Virus record (IMG/VR): IMGVR_UViG_3300042861_000026
Location: 1-44,417 of that record
Length of the DNA: 44,417 nucleotides
Reading direction: 5' to 3' (one strand)
From: a virus
Shown here: positions 32,241 to 41,702 of the stretch, piece by piece
How positions within the stretch are numbered: position 1 is the first letter of the stretch
Layout: each line of letters opens with the position of its first letter
Notes under the pieces: generated by a model
Told to the model about the DNA's origin: nothing
The model's input: the letters and a program-made list of their open reading frames with translations, nothing else
Database searches by the model: none
Translations under genes and position numbers: made by a program

Positions 32241-35172
32241 AGCCGTATCTACGGCGGTCTCTATTGAATAGTGTTTGAATTTCGTTGTTTGAAAGCACTT
32301 TATTATATATCTCAATAGAAGCAATCTTGCCTTCAAACGGTAGAGGTGGTGTGCCGCTGCGACGACCAACCATTAGTTGTTGTGTAGAGTCAGTGACACC
32401 AGTTGATGTTCCTGTCGACATGGACATAAAGGCGCCGTTTGAGTAACCACGGATATTAATACCGTCATATGTAAATGCAACAAACTGCCAGCTATTATTT
32501 GCTAGACCTGTTGTGATCACTAGTGAGTTATCAGCAGACGATGGATAGATATCAATCGTTGGGTTGCTGCCGTTCATATACAATTCATATCCTGAGGTTG
32601 ACTTATCACTCTTTGTTAGAATTGTCTTATATGCTAGAACGTTTGACTGATTTACCCATGCAGCAACCGAAATGACGTTTGAAACATTCATAGTATTGGC
32701 ATGTGACATGATAGCACCACCATTACTGTAGATACCCATTACACGCAAGCCAGCTGATGCAAAGTAAGTGTTAGCTTTGAGATTGGCGTATTGCTGAGTA
32801 TTAGCAGCATTGTACCAAATGTTCTGAGTATCATATATCACGTTGCCAACATTGGCTGCGGTGTTTGTTGTTCCTCTTCTTGTGTCATATGTTAGATATG
32901 CAAAGTTTCCTGTAGGAACATAACTTGAGCCATTTGATGTAGCAAATTTTAGAATTAGATTTTGATATGCAATGTCTGTTGTGATATATGTGTTAACAAC
33001 ATTGGCTGCCACGTTGATATCATATCTTTCGGTTTCACTTCTATAAACATGCTGACCGAATAGCTTCATACCAGCAGGATGTGAAAGTTCTTTGATTGAC
33101 TTTCTGTATTTCTCAAGCGATGTGTCAGACTTAATGACATATGAATAAGGCTGATAATAATCACGATCCTGTAGGAAGTTATAGCCAGATAGATGACCAT
33201 CATCATTGACATAACGGCCTGGGTATGTATAGATACCAGTGATAACTGTAATATCTGCCTGTGCTAGACCGTCGCCCTGTGTAGAAAGATTTAGAGTTGT
33301 GTTTGGTTGATATCCAGCACCACGAGATAGAACACGCAACTGCTCAATACCACCAATGATATTTGATGTGGCTTCAAGTAATTCACCGTCACCGATAATT
33401 GCCACCGCTTGAACATTCGCACCATATGCATTGACGTTTTGTGAGATAACAGAAACGTTAGGTAGTGCAGACTGTATATATCCTGAACCGCCGATTGTGT
33501 AACCTGTGCGAGGTGTAAATGATACTTGCTGGATTGAACCATTGGAATCGACGATTGTAACGACACCATTAGCACCTTCACCATAATATCCATATCTGTT
33601 ATTGAACTCTAGAATATCACCGACAACATAGCCGAAGCCACCATTTGCAATTTCCATTCTACCAAGAATACCCATAGAACGAACAAAGGTATTAGAGAGA
33701 ACGTCGACTGATGGTAGTTCGTAATAACCTAGTCCTGGGTTTGTAATCTTAACAGAAAGAACAGGACCGCAATTTGCATACTGCCAATATATCATAGAAT
33801 TGGCTACTACTGTATTGGCGTTAGGCTTCTTATAGATATCGAAAGAGTAGCCACCAATATTTCCTGATAGTGCTGGTGATACTCTAATAATATTTGATTT
33901 TGTATTACTACTAGTAATTGTAACAAACTCATTGTTAGCCATGATAACGTCACCAGTCTCAAAATAAACATTTGAGTTAGATGTCCAATAATCTAGGTTA
34001 ACAGTTGTTGCAGGACCGATACCTGTCGAGATAATCAAATTTGATGTATTGACATAGATGTTAGCCATATTAGTATAGGCTTCACTCTGATTAACGTTTA
34101 GAGTGTTTGCGATTACATTATTGGCAACATCGATAATTCTAGTACCTACGATATCATAGCTAGAGGGATGATATGTCTCGTCCTCATTAACAACGAAGAT
34201 GTTAGCAGCGGCGTCACGACCACCACCGCCAGTGAATAGCAATGCGTCGTTTGCTCTAAAGCCAGCACCTGGTAGAGTAACCTCAACCGATCTAATCTTA
34301 CCTTCAAGATATGCTCTAATAACTTTAGAGATAACGACAAGACCACCAGAACCGCTATTACTACTAATAGGAACAGCAGAACCTTGAACGTATCCTGAGC
34401 CAGGGTTTGTTACTGTAACGGTGTAAATCTGACCAGAGAATAGATTACAAGACAGTCTCTTGACTAGGCCATTGTCATCATAGAACGTGAAGATTTCTTC
34501 ACCGTTTTCGAAGTCTTGTTCAACTGCGGAAACTTTAAGTTCTGTAACTAGAACACCGTTATCATAATATTGATCGGCAGTTTCAACGGTACAAGTAGAA
34601 TTAGAATTAGCACCACGAATAGTTCTACCGATAAACAGAGAATATGCAGAACTGTTGGCAACATTATCGACCGCAAAGTCTTTAACGTTTAGTGATCTTT
34701 CTACGAACCATTTACCATCTGACGCACGAAGAATATCATCTTTAGGATAATAGAAATCAATATCCTGGTTATACAGGGCTCGCATAAGAAAGCGAATTGA
34801 CTTCTCTGAACCACGGGTACGATAAAACTCCTTGGCATGTTTTAGCAACATGACCTTATCAGCTAGAATACTGTCAGGAATTAGTGCTGTGTAATTATCG
34901 TATAGCTTCTGTAGGAAGGCATGATAGTCATCTTCTTCTTCAATATAATGTTCTTCACCTTCTTGTATATCATGATCGATATCCATCTTGATCTCATCGA
35001 TATCAAGAAAGCGAGGAAAGTTTTTAGTGACATACTGTAGCTGTCCGTCTTGTTCTAAGAACTTATAATAATGCTCCATGAATTGAACAAACAACTCATG
35101 ATCGGCTCTGACGAAATCAGGTACCTGTGACTTAACTAGTATAGATGTTTTGTTATCGATTTTATCGGTCAT
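32236..35172 (-). CDS. gp7: gp7-like baseplate wedge protein with C-terminal LamG-like domain
   Basis: 978 residues, close to T4 gp7 (1032). The N-terminal 170 residues (VKSQVPDFVRADHELFVQFM, HYYKFLEQDGQLQYV, HAKEFYRTRGSEKSIRFLMR) are the conserved start of cyanophage-type gp7 wedge proteins. The middle holds about six short units of the type NPGSGYVQGSAV, LPGAGFRANDALL and NPGLGYYELPSV. A conserved stretch near 690-740 (SYVIKSDTSLEKYRKSIKEL, HPAGMKLFGQHVYRSE) is common in these proteins. Residues about 790-978 look like a concanavalin/LamG fold (VSVAAWVNQSNVLAYKTILT, GYELYMNG, WQFVAFTYDGINIRGYSNG, FEGKIASIEIYNKVLSNNEI), a possible carbohydrate-binding extension not in T4. The ATG overlaps the gp6 stop as ATGA. 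Confidence 0.87.
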   Translation of the reverse strand: MTDKIDNKTSILVKSQVPDFVRADHELFVQFMEHYYKFLEQDGQLQYVTKNFPRFLDIDEIKMDIDHDIQEGEEHYIEEEDDYHAFLQKLYDNYTALIPDSILADKVMLLKHAKEFYRTRGSEKSIRFLMRALYNQDIDFYYPKDDILRASDGKWFVERSLNVKDFAVDNVANSSAYSLFIGRTIRGANSNSTCTVETADQYYDNGVLVTELKVSAVEQDFENGEEIFTFYDDNGLVKRLSCNLFSGQIYTVTVTNPGSGYVQGSAVPISSNSGSGGLVVISKVIRAYLEGKIRSVEVTLPGAGFRANDALLFTGGGGRDAAANIFVVNEDETYHPSSYDIVGTRIIDVANNVIANTLNVNQSEAYTNMANIYVNTSNLIISTGIGPATTVNLDYWTSNSNVYFETGDVIMANNEFVTITSSNTKSNIIRVSPALSGNIGGYSFDIYKKPNANTVVANSMIYWQYANCGPVLSVKITNPGLGYYELPSVDVLSNTFVRSMGILGRMEIANGGFGYVVGDILEFNNRYGYYGEGANGVVTIVDSNGSIQQVSFTPRTGYTIGGSGYIQSALPNVSVISQNVNAYGANVQAVAIIGDGELLEATSNIIGGIEQLRVLSRGAGYQPNTTLNLSTQGDGLAQADITVITGIYTYPGRYVNDDGHLSGYNFLQDRDYYQPYSYVIKSDTSLEKYRKSIKELSHPAGMKLFGQHVYRSETERYDINVAANVVNTYITTDIAYQNLILKFATSNGSSYVPTGNFAYLTYDTRRGTTNTAANVGNVIYDTQNIWYNAANTQQYANLKANTYFASAGLRVMGIYSNGGAIMSHANTMNVSNVISVAAWVNQSNVLAYKTILTKSDKSTSGYELYMNGSNPTIDIYPSSADNSLVITTGLANNSWQFVAFTYDGINIRGYSNGAFMSMSTGTSTGVTDSTQQLMVGRRSGTPPLPFEGKIASIEIYNKVLSNNEIQTLFNRDRRRYGL

Positions 35173-37253
35173 GCTGTTTCGGCTACCATGTCTAGCTGAA
35201 TTGCCTGTATGTTGTTAGTGTCAATAGCGAGAATACGATTTCTCAAAGGAACAATAACGCCCTGTTCAGGAACAACGTTAATTGTAAGAACGTCTTGATC
35301 ATAGAAATCGTTTGCTGGCATTGAAATAGGTGTCAATGTATCTAGAATAATTTTACCAGTTAGATAATCAATAGTGCCTGCCGCTGCATTAACGATAACC
35401 TTTTCACCGTTTGGCTTATAGTAATATGATCTTAGTGTTCCAGTTGTTGCTCTTAGGTTGACTGCTAGAACTGCACCAGAACCCTGACTGTCGGTAATCT
35501 CAACGAACGCTCTGGTGTAATTAATACCAGGGTTTATAACTCTGACAGAAACGAAACGCCCATTGACGATGACTGGCTCAACTTCACCACCAGAACCGTC
35601 ACCAGTAATTGTTAGTGTTGGTTTGCTAGTATAATTAACACCAGGATTTAGAATTGATACCGAATCAATACCAGTATAGGACTCTGGTGTTTCTTCAATG
35701 AATACGTCACGCTGAATAGCTGCGGAGTCTTTTACTTTAAGAGTTGGATATGTGTTTAGCTTGAACGCATAGTCACCCTTACGAAGCGGTGTATTAAAGT
35801 TAATAACGTATGTATTAGTTCCGCCAATCTCCATCTTGACACGGCGTTGTAGGAAGATATCGATATCAGAAGATGTAATAGATGCTTCTGACTGTTCAAT
35901 ATAATACTGCATCTTAGACAACTTGAAAGTTGACTTGAAGGTGTATAGTTCCTGTGTGGCGTAGTTATAGATAGCTTCTTTGATTAGATTTAGAATTTGC
36001 CCTTGTGTTCTAGTTGTCAAGTTAGGATTATATCTAACCTTACCACGAATAAGAACGAATGCATATTCCGGATCGACGATATCTGGCTTAACAGTTAGAA
36101 CGTTGCGATTTTCAACAAGGCTATTTTTAATTGTTTCTTTTTCTAGATTGGTTAGTGTATAATAACCCTTGGTCTTGAGAGACATGAACACTTTGCCATA
36201 TACGATAGGATCATTATCTTCACCACCCCAAACAGAAACGGCTTCAATGTTAGGGAAGTCTTTAGTAACGAGTGCTTCATAGTCACCTGAGGTAACAGCA
36301 CGATTTTGTGAGGTGTAATAGTTGGTAGAACGGAAACGAACCTGTTCGACCGTTTCTTTATCAGAACCACCAGCAGAGGCGCTTGTTACTGTAACTCTAA
36401 CATTGCTACTGAATCCTGCGATACCGTCAGCGTCAGATAGACCAATTCTTGAAATATTGTTGCCTCTAGGACCTACAGTATCAAGATAAGTTGCAATAAC
36501 GATAGAGCCATTAGAAGGTCTCTTACCGATGTAGTTATCACCAAAATAAACTGTGTAATATGAGTCCTGATCTTCTTCGATGAAATATACCGTAGAGTTA
36601 GCTTGAATTTCTGAAATGTCAGCGGCTAATACATATTCAGTTGTGGTAGTATTTGATGCAGACTCCTGAACTGAAATAGTTAGAGTTGATGTATCGACGT
36701 TAGAAGATGGAATCTGAAAGCGTCTTGATGTGTTATTAGCCAGCACTGGGAACTGCATTGTAACAGCCTCACCCTGTCTAACAACTACATTGCTGAACAC
36801 AAATGAACCGTTGCTCTTATATGCGGTATTAGAATGTATTGCAACGAATGGGTAATTAACTTGTTCCTTATCAGCACCAAGAAAGGTTGTCCATTTGTCT
36901 AGTGTAATATAATTGATGATCTGATCTTCATCGGGACCTGGTGTGACAACAACATTTACCATAGCCTCTGCACCACGCATAGACATAGGCACATAGTTGA
37001 TCACCTTGGCGTGTGATACGATGTTCTTTCTAAGCTGCGCCGTATCAAGAAAGGCTTCGTTAGCAGCCATATTCAAGTAATATGAATTGTAATAGGTATT
37101 GTATGCCAGAATGTCTAGCATTACAGACATACCAGAACCCTCAAAGTCATAATCCTGAAAAGTATTCTGACTGCGGAGATACTCTTTGAGATTATTGCGA
37201 ATAGAGAAGAAGTCTAGATCCGCAACTCTAAGTATATTGTTGGAACTTGCCAT
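35169..37253 (-). CDS. gp6: gp6-like baseplate wedge protein
   Basis: 694 residues (T4 gp6 has 660). gp6 forms the inner ring that links six wedges around the hub. The N-terminal signature is clear: DYDFEGSGMSVMLDILAYNT, YYLNMAANEAFLDTAQLRKN and ISRIGLSDADGIAGF; further on come YTSQNRAVTSGDYEALVTKDF, IEAVSVWGGEDNDPIVYGKV and FKLSKMQYYIEQSEASITSS, all standard for the family. Residues about 525-605 carry two NPGxxYT units (NPGVNYTSKPTLTITGDGSG, NPGINYTRAFVEITDSQGSG) like those in gp7 and gp8. It starts five bases after the gp25 stop (AAGAG ahead of the ATG), the order gp25-gp6 being usual in cyanophages. Confidence 0.93.
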   Translation of the reverse strand: MASSNNILRVADLDFFSIRNNLKEYLRSQNTFQDYDFEGSGMSVMLDILAYNTYYNSYYLNMAANEAFLDTAQLRKNIVSHAKVINYVPMSMRGAEAMVNVVVTPGPDEDQIINYITLDKWTTFLGADKEQVNYPFVAIHSNTAYKSNGSFVFSNVVVRQGEAVTMQFPVLANNTSRRFQIPSSNVDTSTLTISVQESASNTTTTEYVLAADISEIQANSTVYFIEEDQDSYYTVYFGDNYIGKRPSNGSIVIATYLDTVGPRGNNISRIGLSDADGIAGFSSNVRVTVTSASAGGSDKETVEQVRFRSTNYYTSQNRAVTSGDYEALVTKDFPNIEAVSVWGGEDNDPIVYGKVFMSLKTKGYYTLTNLEKETIKNSLVENRNVLTVKPDIVDPEYAFVLIRGKVRYNPNLTTRTQGQILNLIKEAIYNYATQELYTFKSTFKLSKMQYYIEQSEASITSSDIDIFLQRRVKMEIGGTNTYVINFNTPLRKGDYAFKLNTYPTLKVKDSAAIQRDVFIEETPESYTGIDSVSILNPGVNYTSKPTLTITGDGSGGEVEPVIVNGRFVSVRVINPGINYTRAFVEITDSQGSGAVLAVNLRATTGTLRSYYYKPNGEKVIVNAAAGTIDYLTGKIILDTLTPISMPANDFYDQDVLTINVVPEQGVIVPLRNRILAIDTNNIQAIQLDMVAETA

Positions 37254-37258
37254 GGCTC

Positions 37259-37663
37259 TTAACGAATCCTTTCAAGGAATATTGTTGTTGTTACTGGTAG
37301 GTCTCTATTCAGAATAATATACTGCAAGCGAACATTGAACCCGTTATTATCAATATCAGCGGTTACATCAACTGCCTGTAACTTAACTCGTGGCTCAAAG
37401 TTCTCAATACATAGTTTAATGGCCTTCTGTAACTGAATAGCAGTAAAAGAGGTCATTGGTTCAAATAGTAATCTTCTAACATCAGAACCAATATAACTCT
37501 GAAATGGGCGCTCATTATAGTTAGTCAATATTAGATTACGAACAGCACGTTTAATTGACTCATCACCCACCTTGCGGGTAACGTCATTAGTTGATGGATT
37601 TCTGAAAAAATCCAAATCAAGGTCTGAATAATCTGGCTGTCTATTTACCTGATTGACTGACAT
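37259..37663 (-). CDS. gp25: gp25-like baseplate wedge protein
   Basis: 134 residues (T4 gp25 has 132). This small wedge protein starts sheath polymerisation and is related to TssE of type VI secretion. Seen here: GDESIKRAVRNLILTNYNER (33-52), IGSDVRRLLFEPMT (58-71) and the family's EPR motif in ENFEPRVKL at 90-92. It begins after GAGG eight bases ahead of the ATG, with a CATAAATA late-promoter candidate 21 bases upstream. It probably heads the wedge transcript gp25-gp6-gp7. Confidence 0.93.
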   Translation of the reverse strand: MSVNQVNRQPDYSDLDLDFFRNPSTNDVTRKVGDESIKRAVRNLILTNYNERPFQSYIGSDVRRLLFEPMTSFTAIQLQKAIKLCIENFEPRVKLQAVDVTADIDNNGFNVRLQYIILNRDLPVTTTIFLERIR

Positions 37664-37683
37664 AGAGGTCCTCTAGTTTATTA

Positions 37684-37691
37684 TATTTATG
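37684..37691 (-). promoter_or_regulatory. T4-type late promoter candidate ahead of gp25
   Basis: CATAAATA (seven of eight) on the minus strand, 21 bases before the gp25 ATG. The TAA inside (37687-37689) is the stop codon of the spike gene. Confidence 0.58.
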
Positions 37692-38901
37692 CCGTTCTAT
37701 CAAGAGCATTGATCCAAGCGGAAGCGTCGGCTTCTGCCTGTGGCTGATTTGCTCTAGTTGCTTGTCTATCTTGAATACCAGTTGCCTGATCACCTGTTAG
37801 GAAGTTAAATGATAGCTGCCCAAGACCACCGAAGGCCTGGCCGCCGCCGCCTGCTAGGTTCAATAGACCACCAAGTGGATCAATATTAACACCAGATGCA
37901 CCACCTACAACGTTAGTGGTAGCGGTAGCATTACCGACTGTAGTGCCACTTGAGCCTTCAATAGCAGCATGACCCTGTGCAATAACGTGGGTATCTTGTT
38001 GTGACTTAACTTCAATATTCTGTTGTGCTTGTGCCGAAATAGAACCAGCATCGGCTTTCATTTGAATACCACCTGACTCCGACTTAGTAGTAATGTCTTG
38101 CTTGGCGGTTGTAGTAATACCTTTATTAGTAGATTTTGTGGTGATTTCTTCGTCGGCGGTATGATCTGTCTTACCATCTTTGTGCATAATCTTAACTTCT
38201 TTACCACCGCTGGCATACTTCTGATCTGCCTTACCGTCTTTTGTTTCGTGGTACATATCACCCTTTTCGTTTAAGAATGACATATCACCTTCGTTAGTAA
38301 CGGCAGCATGTAATCCAGAAGCACCAGCCAAGAATGTTTTATCACCCTGTGAAGCAACCGTAGTGGCACCTTTAGAAACATATGCCTGTCCACCTTGCGC
38401 CTGATAACTGATAGATCCTTCGATCTTCTTATTGACGTTCTTAGCTTGTGTGTCCATATTGCCACGAATGGCTCTATTCATATTTTTACCAGTAATGTTG
38501 ATATCACCCATAACAGATAGATTGTAGTTCTTATGACAGGTGACGTTATAATCACCATATACTCTCAATGATGCATCACCCTTGACTGTGATATCTTGAG
38601 CACCAGAAATAGTCATACGATTTTCACCGAATGTTATTTCATATTTACCGTTGTGTGCTGTAATGTGTAGAGAACCATCTGGATGAAACTGAACCGCTGA
38701 GCCACCTCTATGCTGAATAGTAATTGACTCATTACCTTCAGAGGCATCCATACCGAATGAGTTGCCTGATCTATCTTTAAAGTTCCAGTAATTAGGATAT
38801 TCACCAGCACCTTTACGACCACGAGCATCACCAAAGACATTAAATTCATCTGGTGTTTCTTTACCTGGGTTTGTATTCTTAGACTCTGGGCCACTTGCCA
38901 T
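37687..38901 (-). CDS. Beta-helical central spike (gp5 C-terminal / VgrG-like)
   Basis: 404 residues. It resembles the spike half of T4 gp5 and VgrG needles: after NYWNFKDRSGNSFGMDASEG and SITIQHRGGSAVQFHPDGSL come strands such as YEITFGENRMTISGAQDITV, LRVYGDYNVTCHKNYNLSVM and a long run of short repeated strands (GDMYHETKDGKADQKYASGG, ITTKSTNKGITTTAKQDITT, IEVKSQQDTHVIAQGHAAIE), as in a triple-stranded beta-helix. The last 100 residues are Gly-rich, then polar (NLAGGGGQAFGGLGQLSFNF). It would form the membrane-piercing needle under the hub. No lysozyme domain. GGAG nine bases before the ATG overlaps the stop of the hub gene. The gp5 symbol is withheld because the gp5 functions are split over two genes. 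Confidence 0.84.
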   Translation of the reverse strand: MASGPESKNTNPGKETPDEFNVFGDARGRKGAGEYPNYWNFKDRSGNSFGMDASEGNESITIQHRGGSAVQFHPDGSLHITAHNGKYEITFGENRMTISGAQDITVKGDASLRVYGDYNVTCHKNYNLSVMGDINITGKNMNRAIRGNMDTQAKNVNKKIEGSISYQAQGGQAYVSKGATTVASQGDKTFLAGASGLHAAVTNEGDMSFLNEKGDMYHETKDGKADQKYASGGKEVKIMHKDGKTDHTADEEITTKSTNKGITTTAKQDITTKSESGGIQMKADAGSISAQAQQNIEVKSQQDTHVIAQGHAAIEGSSGTTVGNATATTNVVGGASGVNIDPLGGLLNLAGGGGQAFGGLGQLSFNFLTGDQATGIQDRQATRANQPQAEADASAWINALDRTA

Positions 38902-38907
38902 TATTAA

Positions 38908-40431
38908 TTACTCCAAAAATTGTAAATTGAACTGATCTGTACCAGCAGCATCAGCCTGATAATGTTGCTTGCTTAAAGGTTCGCCACCTTCAATCGTATC
39001 TTTTGAGATTGATTGTATCTTCTTGGCATCAGCAGACTGATTTAGCTTCTCGTGCATTTTCTTGGCTTCTTTTTCTTGCTGTGGTGCAAGACGCTTAAAC
39101 ATTTCTTGCATAATCTGTGCAGACTGACCGAACATTTGCTGCATCATTGACTGCATTTGTTGGCCCTGCCCAGAACCTGAGCCGCTTGATGGTGTTGTTC
39201 CTGTGCTGCTAGAAGGTGTTGATGAACCTACGGCAGGTGATGTGGTTGGGCTTGTAATAGTATTAGCCCAGGCATTCATGCTGTTCATCGTATTACTGGT
39301 ATAAACAGTCTCAATATGTCCGTCATAATACATATACTGAAATGCTGCACCGTGGGCAGTATCTACCTCAAAGACAACAGGTGATAATTTATCTTGACCG
39401 AATAAACTCTCGTCCCATTGTAGTCTCTGCATACCAATCATTAGGTCGTCAATAGTAGTTGCTTGCGCTAATAGACCAGCAGCATTCTCCATAAAGATAG
39501 TATAATGAACAGCACCACCTGTAGGAAACTCTACACCATCATTTGTTTCTAGTCCTTGCACTAGTTTAGCAAGTGACTTAACGGCAGTCTGCATGTGTGG
39601 TTCTAATGTTTGTAGAACCTCGTCCATATACGATACACCGTCAGGACCTAGACCAGCGCCTGTCTTAGATAAATCGACCTGTGTTTCTGTTCCTGTATTA
39701 GGGTTAGAAACGGTGCTCATCATACCAGAAGCAGCAGGAATACCACCAGCAGCCGATGTGCCGCTACGACCATTATTCATTAACCCTTGAAACATCTGCG
39801 CCATGGACATTACCTGTCCCTGTAGCTGTTGCATCATCTGGTTATTCATCATCTTGTCATTCTTCTGCTTGGCAGTAGGAATGCTTTTTAATTCTGGCAA
39901 TCTAAAGCCAGTCATCTGAAATAATGCACCGTGTAGAGGCAAACCGTCAAGCATATCTAATGAATGTTGCTCACCCTTTTCTTTAATCTTTCTAATCTTG
40001 GCGCCACGTTCTGTCTTTTCTTCGATCTGTGGAGGAACATTAACACCGATCTTACGTGAGGCAAGATCCTGCATAATGCTGCCGTCCATCAAGTTCTGTC
40101 CACCGATAGAACCACCTGACGAACCTTTACGGCTGCCACTGGCTGCGCCTAGAATAACACCACCAGGCTCACCTGCCTGCTTCAATACATAAACGATTGT
40201 ACCAGGATCAAGACCACCACCGGTACTCATCTGTCCCATTTGTGTGGGGTTCTGTAGAAAGCCATTGAACCACAAATCGCTTAGATCATAATCTTGCTGA
40301 CTCCAGCGATTAGGATCGAATAGCTTCATTGAGCCGTCACGGCGTTGTGCTGGATCGGTCTTGTCACCACCAGCAATTACCATTGGTGTTATTTCACCAT
40401 GGGGATGTGAAGGTGTGCTTGCGTTTCCCAT
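38908..40431 (-). CDS. Hub OB-domain protein (gp5 N-terminal equivalent), Met/Gln-rich
   Basis: 507 residues from the ATG at 40431 (MGNASTPSHPHGEITPMVIA), which overlaps the upstream TAA as TAATG; a start 12 codons earlier would lie inside the previous gene. Residues about 10-100 look like the OB-fold that docks T4 gp5 to gp27 (HGEITPMVIAGG, TIVYVLKQAGEPGGVILGAA). Unlike T4 gp5 there is no lysozyme motif. The middle has a Met/Gln-rich segment (KMMNNQMMQQLQGQVMSMAQ), then a conserved-looking domain (TQVDLSKTGAGLGPDGVSYM, AVHYTIFMENAAGLLAQATT, FEVDTAHGAAFQYMYYDG), a Ser/Thr/Gly linker and a second Met/Gln-rich stretch (GQQMQSMMQQMFGQSAQIMQ). With the spike gene it appears to replace gp5; the function is inferred from order and fold. 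Confidence 0.75.
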   Translation of the reverse strand: MGNASTPSHPHGEITPMVIAGGDKTDPAQRRDGSMKLFDPNRWSQQDYDLSDLWFNGFLQNPTQMGQMSTGGGLDPGTIVYVLKQAGEPGGVILGAASGSRKGSSGGSIGGQNLMDGSIMQDLASRKIGVNVPPQIEEKTERGAKIRKIKEKGEQHSLDMLDGLPLHGALFQMTGFRLPELKSIPTAKQKNDKMMNNQMMQQLQGQVMSMAQMFQGLMNNGRSGTSAAGGIPAASGMMSTVSNPNTGTETQVDLSKTGAGLGPDGVSYMDEVLQTLEPHMQTAVKSLAKLVQGLETNDGVEFPTGGAVHYTIFMENAAGLLAQATTIDDLMIGMQRLQWDESLFGQDKLSPVVFEVDTAHGAAFQYMYYDGHIETVYTSNTMNSMNAWANTITSPTTSPAVGSSTPSSSTGTTPSSGSGSGQGQQMQSMMQQMFGQSAQIMQEMFKRLAPQQEKEAKKMHEKLNQSADAKKIQSISKDTIEGGEPLSKQHYQADAAGTDQFNLQFLE

Positions 40432-41702
40432 TATACTATTCCCTGTCCAACTGTATTTGATACGCAATCGAGTGTAGTCGTAGCATAGCCACCTTTCTGC
40501 ACTCTATGAGTTAGTGATGCAACTAGATAATCACCAGACCCGTATAAATCTTGTCCTCTGTCTTTATCTTTCCATGTTAAAGAGATAACATCACCGACAC
40601 TGATATATGGATTCCATGCGACGATCATTCTTAGTGCTACTTTATCTTTTTCTAGCAATCCCATTCTAGCTTGACGCTTTAATAGATGTTGCTCAACATT
40701 TGATGGGCAACCATTTTGTTGACCGGCTGAACCTTTATTAGTTAGTGACTGTTTAAAGTTACCATTAGGGGCGCACATTTGCATACGACCACCGCCACCA
40801 CCTGTAAGAAAGCCAGCGGCCATATCCATAGCGTTCATGAACGAACCTGCGTTGATATTTTGTCCTTGTTCATCTACACCATTTAATAGGTCAGATAGTA
40901 AATCAAAGTCACATGGGAACATAAACTGAATAGCAGGACGATTAAATGCGTTGGGTGTTCTATACTTCTCGTTATTATAATCTGCACCACCAGCCAAGCC
41001 AGTTTCAGAATGAAAGAATGTATATCTTGGTGCCTGTCTAGCCAAATGTGTCAATGAACGGAAGTTATGTGTAGGCTGCCAATAAGAACCGCCCTGCATA
41101 AAGTTAGCACCTTGGGCTCTATTAGAATATGTCATATAATGCACAAAAGATGGATCGTCACCATCTAGTGCCACATTGGCTTGCTGTGCAATTACTTGAA
41201 ATGGGTGAATCATTTCCGCTGCATAATCACGAGCGGGCTCAGCAGTTTGAATATATGTGTTCTGAATATTTAAACAAGTGCCAAGAACCTCCTCTACAAT
41301 CTTAGAAGGTGTGGTGCATTTCCAATATTTGCTTACGAGTTTCTTAGCATCGTCTAATAGAGATTGATCACATGCATGAACAGTAAATTCTTCAACCTGT
41401 GAAATATTGACTGGATGAAACTCTCTACCATCCATTCTATAAACTGTTTGCTGCAATGACATTTGATTACCATAACCATCTTCCATAGTAATTGTCATGG
41501 GCTTATTCTTGATGGCATCCCAATTCTTGAATACATCATTCTTGTAGATTTGAGATTGAAATGTGGCTGATGTTTGCAAACCTGGTGTCAATAAACTCTC
41601 GGTGCATGTCACCTCTTTACAGGTAACCTGCGTATAGCTATCAGCACCACCAAGTTGTCCGTTTAGTCGGACTAAGCCACGATCAAAATAATTATCAGAC
41701 AT
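40431..41702 (-). CDS. Baseplate hub protein, gp27-like
   Basis: 423 residues. It lies between gp53 and the OB-domain hub protein, where a gp27-type hub is expected. The C-terminal region (VALRMIVAWNPYISVGDVIS, then LTWKDKDRGQDLYGSGDYLV and SLTHRVQKGGYATTTLDCVS) matches the pattern of gp27 / gpD-type hub proteins, which form the trimeric ring linking tube and spike. The middle (MTITMEDGYGNQMSLQQTVY, YWKCTTPSKIVEEVLGTCLN) resembles the same family's domains. It is a little longer than T4 gp27 (391). The ATG overlaps the gp53 stop as TAATG. Identity rests on context plus the C-terminal pattern. Confidence 0.75.
   Translation of the reverse strand: MSDNYFDRGLVRLNGQLGGADSYTQVTCKEVTCTESLLTPGLQTSATFQSQIYKNDVFKNWDAIKNKPMTITMEDGYGNQMSLQQTVYRMDGREFHPVNISQVEEFTVHACDQSLLDDAKKLVSKYWKCTTPSKIVEEVLGTCLNIQNTYIQTAEPARDYAAEMIHPFQVIAQQANVALDGDDPSFVHYMTYSNRAQGANFMQGGSYWQPTHNFRSLTHLARQAPRYTFFHSETGLAGGADYNNEKYRTPNAFNRPAIQFMFPCDFDLLSDLLNGVDEQGQNINAGSFMNAMDMAAGFLTGGGGGRMQMCAPNGNFKQSLTNKGSAGQQNGCPSNVEQHLLKRQARMGLLEKDKVALRMIVAWNPYISVGDVISLTWKDKDRGQDLYGSGDYLVASLTHRVQKGGYATTTLDCVSNTVGQGIV

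Noticed and set aside
37663-37675. Inverted repeat TAGAGG/CCTCTA at the gp25 start as a hairpin
   Set aside because: The halves are separated by one base, too tight for a useful RNA loop, and it is explained by the ribosome site and first codons.
37687-40431. Lysozyme domain of gp5
   Set aside because: Neither protein shows a recognisable T4-type lysozyme motif; the middle of the OB-type protein looks unrelated.
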